This document shows positions 1-5,926 of a DNA stretch of 21,749 bases, in pieces; position 1 is the stretch's first letter; each line of letters opens with the position of its first letter. The translations under genes and the position numbers were made by a program. Origin of the DNA: a virus. The notes under the pieces were generated by a model. The model searched no databases. It was not told the origin of the DNA and worked only from the letters and a program-made list of their open reading frames with translations. The DNA lies in the IMG/VR virus record IMGVR_UViG_3300034093_005458, positions 1-21,749 of that record. One strand, given 5' to 3'.

Positions 1-2367
1 CAAATTACTATATTAGATAACGCGAAATTAGAACCTGGTAGCGGCGATTGGACTATGGAGGCATGGTTTAATACTACCGCGTTTAAAACCGGCGGTGCCG
101 GTGTTATATTAGGAAAATTTGATCCGGGTGGCGTAGGGGCGGATGTTGCATATTCAATTAGAACAACCGGTGTTGGTGGATTGCTTGCTCAAATCGGAGA
201 TGGGTTGGGGGGGTTTGTAAACAGTACGGCGTACCAAACGGTTCTGAATACTTGGACGCATGTTGTATACGTTTGGAAAAATGTTGCAACTAATACTTTA
301 GAAACTTATATCAACGGAACAAGCATCGGCACTGTTTCTCACACGTTATCTTCTATATTAAACACGTCGGCGAACTTATATATTGGTTCATATAATAATG
401 GAGAATATAACCAGTATTTCAATGGGAAAATTGGTACTGTAAGATTGTATAATACGGCATTATTATCTTCCGATATAGTCCGAAATTACAACTGTGGAAC
501 ATCTTCTTTTTATGACGCAGTTCCCACTCCAACTCCCGCGCCAACTCTTACAGCGACTACAACACGCACTCCGACTCCAACTCCAACGCCTACACTGACA
601 GCAACTCCGGCGCAAGTTACATCTGGATTATTATTACAACTCGACGCTAATGACACGGGCAGTTATCCAAGTTCCGGTACTACGGTTTTTGATTTGATCA
701 ACAATTATGATCATACATTGACTGGCGCAACTTTTACAACTTTGAACGGTGTAAAATGCTTTGATTGTACTACTGGAACCAACAGAGTCGAAGTAAATGG
801 AACTGGTCCGACGCTGCCAACTACTGGATATACATACATCACTTGGGTAAGGTTGATTGCCAGTGATACATTGTTTAGAACTTTGTTATATACAAATTCT
901 CCACGCTATACTCCAATTACAATTCCAAATGGCACAAATACATTAGGATACTGGGATAGTGCGTTTAGAAGTTCTGGATATGATCTATCATCTGCCGAAG
1001 AAGTTTGGGTACAATTTGCCGCAGTTGGAGATAACGTTTCTCAAACATTCTATATAAATGATGCGCAGGTTGGAAGTTCAATTGCGTATGGTTCCGGTGG
1101 AACTACGCACTATGGTTGGGGTAATAATTTTACTATTGGACAACCTTTTGGACATGTGGCCAATTTGTATTTGTATAACAGAAAACTTTCACTTTCTGAA
1201 ATAAGTCAGCAATATGATTTTTTAGCTTCTCGGTTTGTTGAAGTTATACCAACACCAACGCCTACACCAACTTCGACACCAACACCGACGGAAACACCGA
1301 CTCTAACACCGACGGCAACCGTTACGGACACGCCTTCTCCAACACCAACACCAACTGTCACAGATACCCCATCGCCAACTCCAACGGAAACGCCGACATT
1401 GACGCCGACATTAACCGCAACAGAAACGCCAACGCTTACTCCCACTTTAACAGCATCCGAGACCCCAACGTTGACGCCAACGCCTACCGCAACCGAGACT
1501 CCGACACTAACGCCAACGTTAACTTCGACTTCAACGCCAACGTTGACAAACACGCCAACGTTAACGGCGACAGAAACACCGACGCTTACACCAACACTGA
1601 CAGCGACGGAAACACCGACATTAACACCGACGGCAACTGTTACGGATACCCCATCGCCGACCCCAACAGAAACGCCCACTTTAACGCCCACTTTAACGGC
1701 ATCCGAAACACCGACGTTGACACCAACGCCCACCGCAACCGAGACTCCGACACTAACGCCGACGTTGACAAACACGCCAACGTTAACGGCGACAGAAACA
1801 CCGACGCTTACACCAACAAACACTCCAAGTTTAACTCCCACGAACACGCCAACGGTAACTAGTACTCCAACAGTCACATCCACCAATACAGCGACAAGTA
1901 CACCAACGATCACTCCTACCAATACACCCACGCTATCAAACACGCCGACGTTGACACCAACACCAACGCCGACACAAACATTTACTCCACGACCTTTACT
2001 GACTATAAAACCTTTTATAGCTGGCACTTATGATTTCGCATTGAACGCTGGAAGTACGGATATCAGTGGTTCCGAGGTTGTTGAACCGTATGGACTAAGA
2101 TTTTTTCAAGGAGATCTGGTTGAAATCAGTGTGTCTCAAACAAAGTATAGTTTTGACTACATGCGGGTATATTCACCCAATGAAGTAGTACAATCAAAAT
2201 TCTCATACATAGCGAGGGAAATTATAAGAGAGCAACCCGGTCTTGCACGGAATTCCGGAACTTTGATTCACTTCACAGCGTCTATGGATCCGAAGACGGT
2301 TGTTAGAATAAACAATCGCGGAGATCAATCCGGCTCAAACGCCGGTATAGAAGTGGTTTACAAATGA
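1..2367 (+). CDS. Appendage/tail-fibre-like protein with two LamG-like domains and a mucin-like Thr/Pro linker (5' end outside window)
   Basis: The frame is open from base 1, so the gene starts upstream and the ATG at 55 is internal (it lies inside the GDWTMEAWF motif of a LamG strand). Order of parts: a LamG/concanavalin-A-like domain to about nt 510 (TWTHVVYVW, then [10 protein letters not shown] near its end); a short Thr/Pro spacer; a second LamG-like domain at about 613-1245 ([19 protein letters not shown]); a Thr/Pro repeat at about 1246-1990; and a C-terminal domain of about 125 residues that I do not recognise. LamG-like domains bind glycans or proteins and are common in phage fibres. 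The role is therefore probably a virion surface or receptor-binding appendage. The Thr/Pro stretch lacks Cys and aromatic residues and looks extended and mucin-like. The stop is TGA at 2365-2367. Fibre is the likeliest class, but a capsid decoration protein is possible. Confidence 0.8.
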   Translation, partial: QITILDNAKLEPGSGDWTMEAWFNTTAFKTGGAGVILGKFDPGGVGADVAYSIRTTGVGGLLAQIGDGLGGFVNSTAYQTVLNTWTHVVYVWKNVATNTLETYINGTSIGTVSHTLSSILNTSANLYIGSYNNGEYNQYFNGKIGTVRLYNTALLSSDIVRNYNCGTSSFYDAVPTPTPAPTLTATTTRTPTPTPTPTLTATPAQVTSGLLLQLDANDTGSYPSSGTTVFDLINNYDHTLTGATFTTLNGVKCFDCTTGTNRVEVNGTGPTLPTTGYTYITWVRLIASDTLFRTLLYTNSPRYTPITIPNGTNTLGYWDSAFRSSGYDLSSAEEVWVQFAAVGDNVSQTFYINDAQVGSSIAYGSGGTTHYGWGNNFTIGQPFGHVANLYLYNRKLSLSEISQQYDFLASRFVEVIPTPTPTPTSTPTPTETPTLTPTATVTDTPSPTPTPTVTDTPSPTPTETPTLTPTLTATETPTLTPTLTASETPTLTPTPTATETPTLTPTLTSTSTPTLTNTPTLTATETPTLTPTLTATETPTLTPTATVTDTPSPTPTETPTLTPTLTASETPTLTPTPTATETPTLTPTLTNTPTLTATETPTLTPTNTPSLTPTNTPTVTSTPTVTSTNTATSTPTITPTNTPTLSNTPTLTPTPTPTQTFTPRPLLTIKPFIAGTYDFALNAGSTDISGSEVVEPYGLRFFQGDLVEISVSQTKYSFDYMRVYSPNEVVQSKFSYIAREIIREQPGLARNSGTLIHFTASMDPKTVVRINNRGDQSGSNAGIEVVYK
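1246..1990 (+). repeat. Thr/Pro-coding repeat tract (mucin-like linker)
   Basis: Degenerate tandem repeats encode variants of the 8-residue pattern TPTLTPTL or TATETPTL. A higher-order duplication is visible: 57 nt at 1540-1596 recur exactly at 1762-1818, an offset of 222 nt. The tract encodes about 250 residues, dominated by Thr and Pro with some Ser, Ala, Leu, Glu, Val and Asn. The period and exact duplication suggest expansion by slippage or recombination. Confidence 0.85.
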
Positions 2368-2418
2368 TTTAAATATTATATATCATATTTCATCCGAATA
2401 TATACGCAGTTCTATAGT

Positions 2419-2426
2419 TATTTACA
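2419..2426 (+). promoter_or_regulatory. TATTTACA box just before a start codon
   Basis: TATTTACA ends one base before the ATG at 2428. Related TATTTAYR boxes precede other genes here (3835-3850, 5906-5913, 11277-11284). It could be a phage promoter element or simply A/T-rich leader; the very short distance to the ATG would imply a leaderless message or a different role. Confidence 0.2.
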
Positions 2427-2427
2427 T

Positions 2428-2628
2428 ATGAAACCAAACTTACCTGAAATCGGAAAGATCGTTAGAGACATGCAAGCTGCTAATAAGTCTGCTCCAAATT
2501 ACAACGCGGCAGCAGCCGAAATTGTGCAGCAAGGGGTAATCGATAAGAATAATGCACGTTTGAATTACGTTCCGCAACTATCGGGTCGCCAACCTAGCCA
2601 ACCAGCACCGAAGCAAGGGCTTCTTTAA
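2428..2628 (+). CDS. Small hypothetical protein (66 aa)
   Basis: A short ORF with a clean ATG, placed 60 bases after the preceding appendage gene. The predicted protein has an amphipathic N-terminal half (LPEIGKIVRDMQAAN), an Ala-rich segment and a Pro/Gln-rich tail (QPSQPAPKQ). I see no signal peptide, membrane segment or known motif. Its position between appendage genes suggests a minor virion or assembly protein, but that is only context. There is no Shine-Dalgarno sequence; the leader is A/T-rich. Confidence 0.6.
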   Translation: MKPNLPEIGKIVRDMQAANKSAPNYNAAAAEIVQQGVIDKNNARLNYVPQLSGRQPSQPAPKQGLL

Positions 2629-2634
2629 TAAAAT

Positions 2635-2808
2635 ATGGCGGGTGAATTACCAGTTCATAAAAATCCAGAAGGCGAGGTATTTGGACTTGTCGGATCAATC
2701 ATGCCGTCCGACAGTGGTAATTTATTTGTGAAAAGAACCGGCGATAGTTTAGACACTGGGTGGGAGTTTGCCACAGCAACGGAAACAACGCCACCACCTT
2801 CACCGTAA
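2635..2808 (+). CDS. Stand-alone 57-aa copy of the appendage N-terminal module
   Basis: ATG at 2635, TAA at 2806-2808, six bases after the stop of the previous gene. The 57 residues align without gaps over about 47 positions to the N-terminus of the 401-aa appendage protein at 12808. Shared features are LP(V/I)HK, PE, VFG(L/I)(V/I)G, a D-x-G turn, a K-x-T pair and a final GW. They also align with one insertion to the 496-aa protein at 11290. The protein stops just after a short TATETTPPP tail, where its relatives begin their long Thr/Pro linker. The conservation shows that this short ORF is real. It is either an appendage gene reduced to its attachment module or a deliberate short form, perhaps occupying the same virion sites. 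Confidence 0.8.
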   Translation: MAGELPVHKNPEGEVFGLVGSIMPSDSGNLFVKRTGDSLDTGWEFATATETTPPPSP

Positions 2809-2849
2809 TTATTGTTATAAATGTTACACGAAAAAATGTTTTTTGGTAC

Positions 2850-2877
2850 TTGACATTTAATAAAACCTATGTACAGT
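2850..2877 (+). promoter_or_regulatory. Sigma-70-like promoter candidate, possibly leaderless
   Basis: TTGACA at 2850-2855, a 16-base spacer, then TACAGT at 2872-2877 (four of six matches to TATAAT). The expected start of transcription, about 7 bases downstream, would fall at or next to the ATG at 2885. Transcription from here would therefore give a leaderless or nearly leaderless message. It is the best -35 match in the small-gene block. Confidence 0.35.
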
Positions 2878-2884
2878 TTTGCGC

Positions 2885-3094
2885 ATGGATAAAACATCTA
2901 GACTAAAACTCATTAAGAAACTGGTCGCAAAGCGCGCCGCCGAAAACATGAAACTCGACTCAGCATTCATTACTGCCGACGAACTATACTTGTCTCAAGT
3001 TGAGACAACGGAAAAGGATATGTTCGATGAACTGAGTAGATTGGAAAGTTTCACGTATGCTTCAAATATTCCAGTGGTGGAAGATGAAGAATAA
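2885..3094 (+). CDS. Small charged hypothetical protein (69 aa)
   Basis: I place the start at ATG 2885 (MDKTSRLKL) rather than the in-frame TTG six bases earlier. The protein is Lys/Arg-rich at its N-terminus and acidic towards the end (VEDEE), with a likely helical middle (TADELYLSQVETTEKDMFDELSRLE). There are no Cys, no membrane segment and no motif I recognise. It follows a candidate promoter and is the first gene of a run of small genes ending at a strong hairpin terminator at 3340, so these may form an early or middle transcription unit. Confidence 0.6.
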   Translation: MDKTSRLKLIKKLVAKRAAENMKLDSAFITADELYLSQVETTEKDMFDELSRLESFTYASNIPVVEDEE

Positions 3095-3140
3095 AATTTG
3101 TTAGAGTAAACTAAAACATAAACAAATAAAAACATAATAT

Positions 3141-3332
3141 ATGTCAGATAATGCTACCGATCAGAAGAAGCTCTATGCCGTTTTTCGCAATGGATTTAGA
3201 GTCTCAAACTCAGAATATGAAACCGAGTCATTTGCTCAAACAGAGCTTGACTACTGGAAAAACATCGTTCGTCGATTTCCAGACGGATCTAAGCTAGAAG
3301 TACGTTCTGTGTACATTAGAAACAGAGATTGA
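3141..3332 (+). CDS. Small hypothetical phage protein (63 aa)
   Basis: ATG at 3141 in a very A/T-rich leader; TGA at 3330-3332. The sequence has the shape LYAVFRNGFRVS - YETESFAQTELDYW - FPDGSKLEVRSV: a short beta hairpin, a helix and a strand. I recall similar small proteins in large lytic phages, but no function is known to me. The gene is followed within eight bases by a strong hairpin and U-tract, so it likely ends a transcription unit. Confidence 0.6.
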   Translation: MSDNATDQKKLYAVFRNGFRVSNSEYETESFAQTELDYWKNIVRRFPDGSKLEVRSVYIRNRD

Positions 3333-3339
3333 TAATACC

Positions 3340-3364
3340 GGGGAGGGGAACCTCCCCTATTTTT
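3340..3364 (+). terminator. Rho-independent terminator
   Basis: A perfect 7-bp GC-only-but-one stem, GGGGAGG (3340-3346) with CCTCCCC (3351-3357), closes a GGAA (GNRA-type) tetraloop. It is followed by TATTTTT. It lies directly after the 63-aa gene, and its U-tract abuts the ATG of the next gene at 3365. Confidence 0.8.
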
Positions 3365-3832
3365 ATGGCTAAGATTTCAGACAAACAATATAACACAATA
3401 TACAAGGATTTAAAATCTATAAATCCGCTGTTTGCTGAAATGTGGAAATCTCAAGAACGCATGACAATCGACGAGGACGAAGAGGGTGCGTTCTTAGAGA
3501 TATTCAACAACAATTTTAGAATAGTTGCAAATCCATCATTTTGGAAAAAATGTAATAAGCACAAAAAGCTTTTTATAATTTGCCACGAATTATGCCATGT
3601 AGCATTTGGACACTGGTTAATAAATCCAAAATCTGACAGAGAGTGGATGAATATTGCTCAAGATATACAAGTAAACGAATTTTTATTCAACAATTACTAT
3701 TTTGCAAAAGATAAAATAACAGACGATGATTGTGTTTCGATAGAATTTGTATTTAAGAATAAAGCGAAGTTTGTAGAGAAAAATAAAGACTCTTTATATT
3801 ATTATAAGTTACTGATGAAGTGCTTAAAATAA
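3365..3832 (+). CDS. Putative zinc metallopeptidase-like protein (DUF2201 N-terminal type, no VWA half)
   Basis: I choose ATG 3365 (MAKISDKQY, 155 aa) over a TTG 36 bases upstream that would put the terminator hairpin inside the gene. The core motif is HELCHVAFGH at about residues 84-93 (HExxHxxxxH, a zinc site with a catalytic Glu). It is followed by a W-M-N-I-A-Q-D-I-Q-V-N stretch, which matches the WNxAxDxxVN signature of the metallopeptidase half of VWA-like predicted metallopeptidases. Family members I know carry a C-terminal VWA-like domain. Here the protein ends right after the YYYKLL helix, so only the catalytic half is present. Substrate unknown; host or phage protein processing is a guess. 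Confidence 0.65.
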   Translation: MAKISDKQYNTIYKDLKSINPLFAEMWKSQERMTIDEDEEGAFLEIFNNNFRIVANPSFWKKCNKHKKLFIICHELCHVAFGHWLINPKSDREWMNIAQDIQVNEFLFNNYYFAKDKITDDDCVSIEFVFKNKAKFVEKNKDSLYYYKLLMKCLK

Positions 3833-3834
3833 TA

Positions 3835-3850
3835 TATTTACATATTTATA
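3835..3850 (+). promoter_or_regulatory. Tandem TATTTACA-TATTTATA box
   Basis: Two adjacent 8-base TATTTAYA boxes (3835-3842 and 3843-3850) stand just before the GTG start at 3855. The motif recurs before other starts here, in the orientation opposite to the classical T4 late TATAAATA element. It may be a promoter -10 element of this phage, or A/T-rich leader only. Confidence 0.25.
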
Positions 3851-3854
3851 ATAT

Positions 3855-4061
3855 GTGAAACTAATTATATCCGAACAAGAACTTGTCACGCGAACCAATA
3901 TCGGTAGACCGTCTTTGTGTCGGATATGTTACGATGTTAAAAAAAAGATCGTGATGGTAGATTATGACACCATCCGAAAAAAAGAAATACTATGGAGTAT
4001 GTGTGATGACTGTCAGAAGGTTATGACGCAGTGTGGTTCGTGTAAGAAGAACCAGAAGTAG
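3855..4061 (+). CDS. Small Cys-cluster (zinc-ribbon-like) protein, GTG start
   Basis: 68 residues from GTG 3855; an ATG two bases upstream is out of frame and immediately hits TGA. Three CxxC knuckles are visible: CRIC near residue 22, CDDC near residue 52 and CGSC near residue 61. This suggests a zinc-ribbon or treble-clef-like fold. The N-terminus (MKLIISEQELVTRTNIGRPSL) is ordinary and has no signal. The 3' end overlaps the - strand gene tail-to-tail by 41 bases. Function unknown; nucleic-acid binding is a generic possibility only. Confidence 0.65.
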   Translation: MKLIISEQELVTRTNIGRPSLCRICYDVKKKIVMVDYDTIRKKEILWSMCDDCQKVMTQCGSCKKNQK

Positions 4062-4329
4062 CTATATCAAGTCTGTCCCACTTAGGTGGATTATCTGGAC
4101 ATCTAGCACTGGGGATATATAATTTCCCAACAGAGCAACCGCACTTTTTACATTGCCCCATACCCGCAAACCCATCTTTATTCCAGTGTTCACACGTTTC
4201 GCATATAGACTTTCTTATATTAAAGATTTCGGATGAAACCTTTGAGAACTTGTCGTCCGTTGCCCATTTTGCCATCGAAGATATAAAATTCTTTGCTTGA
4301 TCGGTAATTTGAGTTTTTTCGTTTTCCAT
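4021..4329 (-). CDS. Small Cys-rich phage protein on the opposite strand (102 aa)
   Basis: The only clear - strand gene of the window. I start it at ATG 4329 (MENEKTQIT); a TTG seven codons further upstream is possible. A Cys cluster at about residues 49-84 (CETC, CKKCGC, RCP, ending in PPKW) fits a conserved small-protein type known from T4-like phages, with pattern R-x3-C-x2-C-x2-W, C-x2-CGC, K, CP, W. It is likely zinc-binding, with unknown function. Both ends are tight: it overlaps the convergent + gene by 41 bases, and only 14 bases separate its ATG from the divergent GTG at 4344. Any promoter for it must lie inside the neighbouring coding sequence. Confidence 0.7.
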   Translation of the reverse strand: MENEKTQITDQAKNFISSMAKWATDDKFSKVSSEIFNIRKSICETCEHWNKDGFAGMGQCKKCGCSVGKLYIPSARCPDNPPKWDRLDIATSGSSYTNHTAS

Positions 4330-4343
4330 GATACTTATATGTA

Positions 4344-4769
4344 GTGTCAAACGACCCGAAAAATTTCAAAATACCGAAAGAATTTACCTTATTTGGTCAT
4401 CGGTATACTGTAGAAGTTCAGGAAGATTTGTTCGAAAAAAGTCAGTGCTATGGAATAGCCGACGAAGATTTAAAAAAAATAATAATCCAAAGCAAAAAGC
4501 TCGTTAATAAATTATCCAAGGATGGTAAAAAAGTAACATCCCAAGAGATGGAAATTACCGACGAAACATTCTTGGAAACATATTACCATGAGATGGTGCA
4601 TATTATTTTTGATTCAATCGGGCAAGAAAAATTATCTCAAAACGAAGCGCTAGTTAACATGGTCGGAAAAGCTCTACTGGAAATATATTTATCATCAATT
4701 TATGAACAAGATTCTAAAAAACAAAAAGACGGGAAGAGACGTAACGGTTTTAGAATTACCAAAAAATAA
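4344..4769 (+). CDS. HExxH putative metallopeptidase-like protein (141 aa), GTG start
   Basis: Starts at GTG 4344 (MSNDPKNFKIP); no in-frame ATG is closer. A YYHEMVHIIFD motif at about residues 80-90 gives HExxH within a helix, as in SprT/ImmA-like zincins. It follows a beta-strand region (FTLFGHRYTVEVQEDL, then GIADEDLKKIIIQS) typical of small phage zincin proteins. The C-terminus is a basic tail. A third zinc ligand is not certain; the NEALVNMVGKALLE helix after the motif may supply a Glu. This is the second HExxH protein within 1.4 kb, of a different family from the one at 3365. Substrate unknown. Confidence 0.6.
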   Translation: MSNDPKNFKIPKEFTLFGHRYTVEVQEDLFEKSQCYGIADEDLKKIIIQSKKLVNKLSKDGKKVTSQEMEITDETFLETYYHEMVHIIFDSIGQEKLSQNEALVNMVGKALLEIYLSSIYEQDSKKQKDGKRRNGFRITKK

Positions 4770-4776
4770 TACAGAC

Positions 4777-5145
4777 ATGGAAGAATTTGTTTTGAAAAAT
4801 AAACAAACCATATACAAGTCAATTGTCACTAATATAGAAACTGCTATCAACAAACGCTGGGGAGCGGTTGAAGTTTTCTCATTCGAAGAATCCAATTTTG
4901 TCGTGGTCATTAACCGAAGAGATTTCAAAGAAAATTTACAAAACGTCTTTGATTCTAGCTTGGAAAATGAACATTTCGAAATATGCGCAAAGGCTAAAAA
5001 AGTTATAGATAAACTTGATAAAATTAGCTTCGTTGCAAACTATAAAATAAACCATAAAAAATACAATGTCAAAAAAGAAACGCCTGTTAAGAAAGCTACA
5101 AAACAACGCAGCAATCGTAAACGAAAAAAAGGAACCAACGGTTGA
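4777..5145 (+). CDS. Hypothetical protein with basic C-terminal tail (122 aa)
   Basis: I prefer ATG 4777 (MEEFVLKNKQTIYKS), eight bases after the previous stop. An in-frame ATG at 4702 would add 25 residues and overlap the upstream gene by 68 bases. The body is predicted helical with a central EVFSFEESNFVVVINRRDF strand pair, then a helix (EHFEICAKAKKVIDKLD). It resembles small conserved proteins I recall from large myoviruses, of unknown function. The last 25 or so residues are Lys/Arg-rich and overlap the start of the PhoH gene by 80 bases in another frame. Confidence 0.6.
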   Translation: MEEFVLKNKQTIYKSIVTNIETAINKRWGAVEVFSFEESNFVVVINRRDFKENLQNVFDSSLENEHFEICAKAKKVIDKLDKISFVANYKINHKKYNVKKETPVKKATKQRSNRKRKKGTNG

Positions 5146-5839
5146 CACAAGTCCAGTTGTATACCAAAAAAGTAAAATAAAAAATCCGTTAAATATAGTA
5201 TTAAGAAAATTAACGGAGAACCAACAAAAATTTATTGACTTGGCGTTAGATAAATCCACAAAAATGATGTTGGTGTCTGGTCCATCTGGTACAACTAAAA
5301 CATACTTGTCAGTACTAGCATCGCTTATGTTGATGAATCAGCAAAAAGTAAGTGATATTATTTATGTAAGAAGTATAGTTGAAAGTGCGGATGTCAAGAT
5401 GGGATCCTTGCCGGGCGAAAAAGACGACAAACTTTCTCCCTATAAACAACCGCTTCTAGACAAATTAGACGAGCTATTGCCAAAACAAGACATCGCATTT
5501 TTGACAAAAGAATGCCGTATAGATGGATTACCTGTGAACTATCTCAGAGGTCTGAATTGGAACGCCAAAGCAATTATCGGCGACGAAATGCAAAACTTTA
5601 CAAGAAAAGAGATTATAACAATGATGACCAGAACTGGTGAATTTAGTAAAGTATTTTTGCTGGGGGATCCTATGCAAGCAGATATAAAATTTGGGTCTGG
5701 TTTTAAAGAAATGTTTAACCTATTTAACGACGATGATAGTAGATCACAAGGAATATACACCTTCGAGTTCACCGAGGATGATATTCTACGAAGCGCGCTT
5801 GTAAAATTCATAGTACGAAAGATTCAGCAACTTGGTTAA
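5066..5839 (+). CDS. phoH: PhoH-like ATPase
   Basis: 257 residues with all PhoH landmarks: Walker A GPSGTTKT at 72-79, Walker B IIGDEMQN at 170-177, the sensor-like LLGDPMQAD at about 198-206, and a late R-S pair (ILRSA) near 241. PhoH proteins are P-loop ATPases related to the helicase superfamily 1 core. They are very common in large lytic phages; the phage role is still unsettled, with RNA metabolism and phosphate stress both proposed. The Walker A has Thr in place of the usual Gly before Lys. The basic N-terminus (MSKKKRLLRKLQ) overlaps the upstream gene by 80 bases. I found no later in-frame start before the conserved core. Confidence 0.9.
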   Translation: MSKKKRLLRKLQNNAAIVNEKKEPTVDTSPVVYQKSKIKNPLNIVLRKLTENQQKFIDLALDKSTKMMLVSGPSGTTKTYLSVLASLMLMNQQKVSDIIYVRSIVESADVKMGSLPGEKDDKLSPYKQPLLDKLDELLPKQDIAFLTKECRIDGLPVNYLRGLNWNAKAIIGDEMQNFTRKEIITMMTRTGEFSKVFLLGDPMQADIKFGSGFKEMFNLFNDDDSRSQGIYTFEFTEDDILRSALVKFIVRKIQQLG

Positions 5840-5905
5840 TATATATCTTTTAACTAAGATACATATTATAACATCAAAAAACCGATTATTTTTCGTGTAT
5901 TTTGA

Positions 5906-5913
5906 TATTTATA
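5906..5913 (+). promoter_or_regulatory. TATTTATA box upstream of the 1043-aa appendage gene
   Basis: TATTTATA lies 13 bases before the ATG at 5927, in the 87-base A/T-rich gap after phoH. It matches the box at 3843-3850 exactly and resembles 11277-11284. Promoter function is inference. The same gap has a weak 6-bp TATCTT/AAGATA hairpin near 5845, but no U-tract that would make it a terminator. Confidence 0.25.
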
Positions 5914-5926
5914 ACCATAATAAGAC

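Noticed and set aside
1206-2027. 273-aa - strand ORF rich in Val/Gly
   Set aside because: It is the antisense reading of ACN/CCN repeat codons, which cannot give stops in that frame. It has no start context or known motif.
3329-3364. TTG start extending the HExxH protein upstream
   Set aside because: It would place a strong terminator hairpin within the coding region and overlap the previous stop; ATG 3365 is the natural start.
4936-5259. 107-aa hydrophobic - strand ORF resembling a membrane protein
   Set aside because: Its Phe/Ile richness is the antisense of Lys/Asn codons in the + strand genes; phoH is certain on the other strand.
5840-5926. Terminator after phoH
   Set aside because: There is only a weak 6-bp A/T stem near 5845 and no following U-run.
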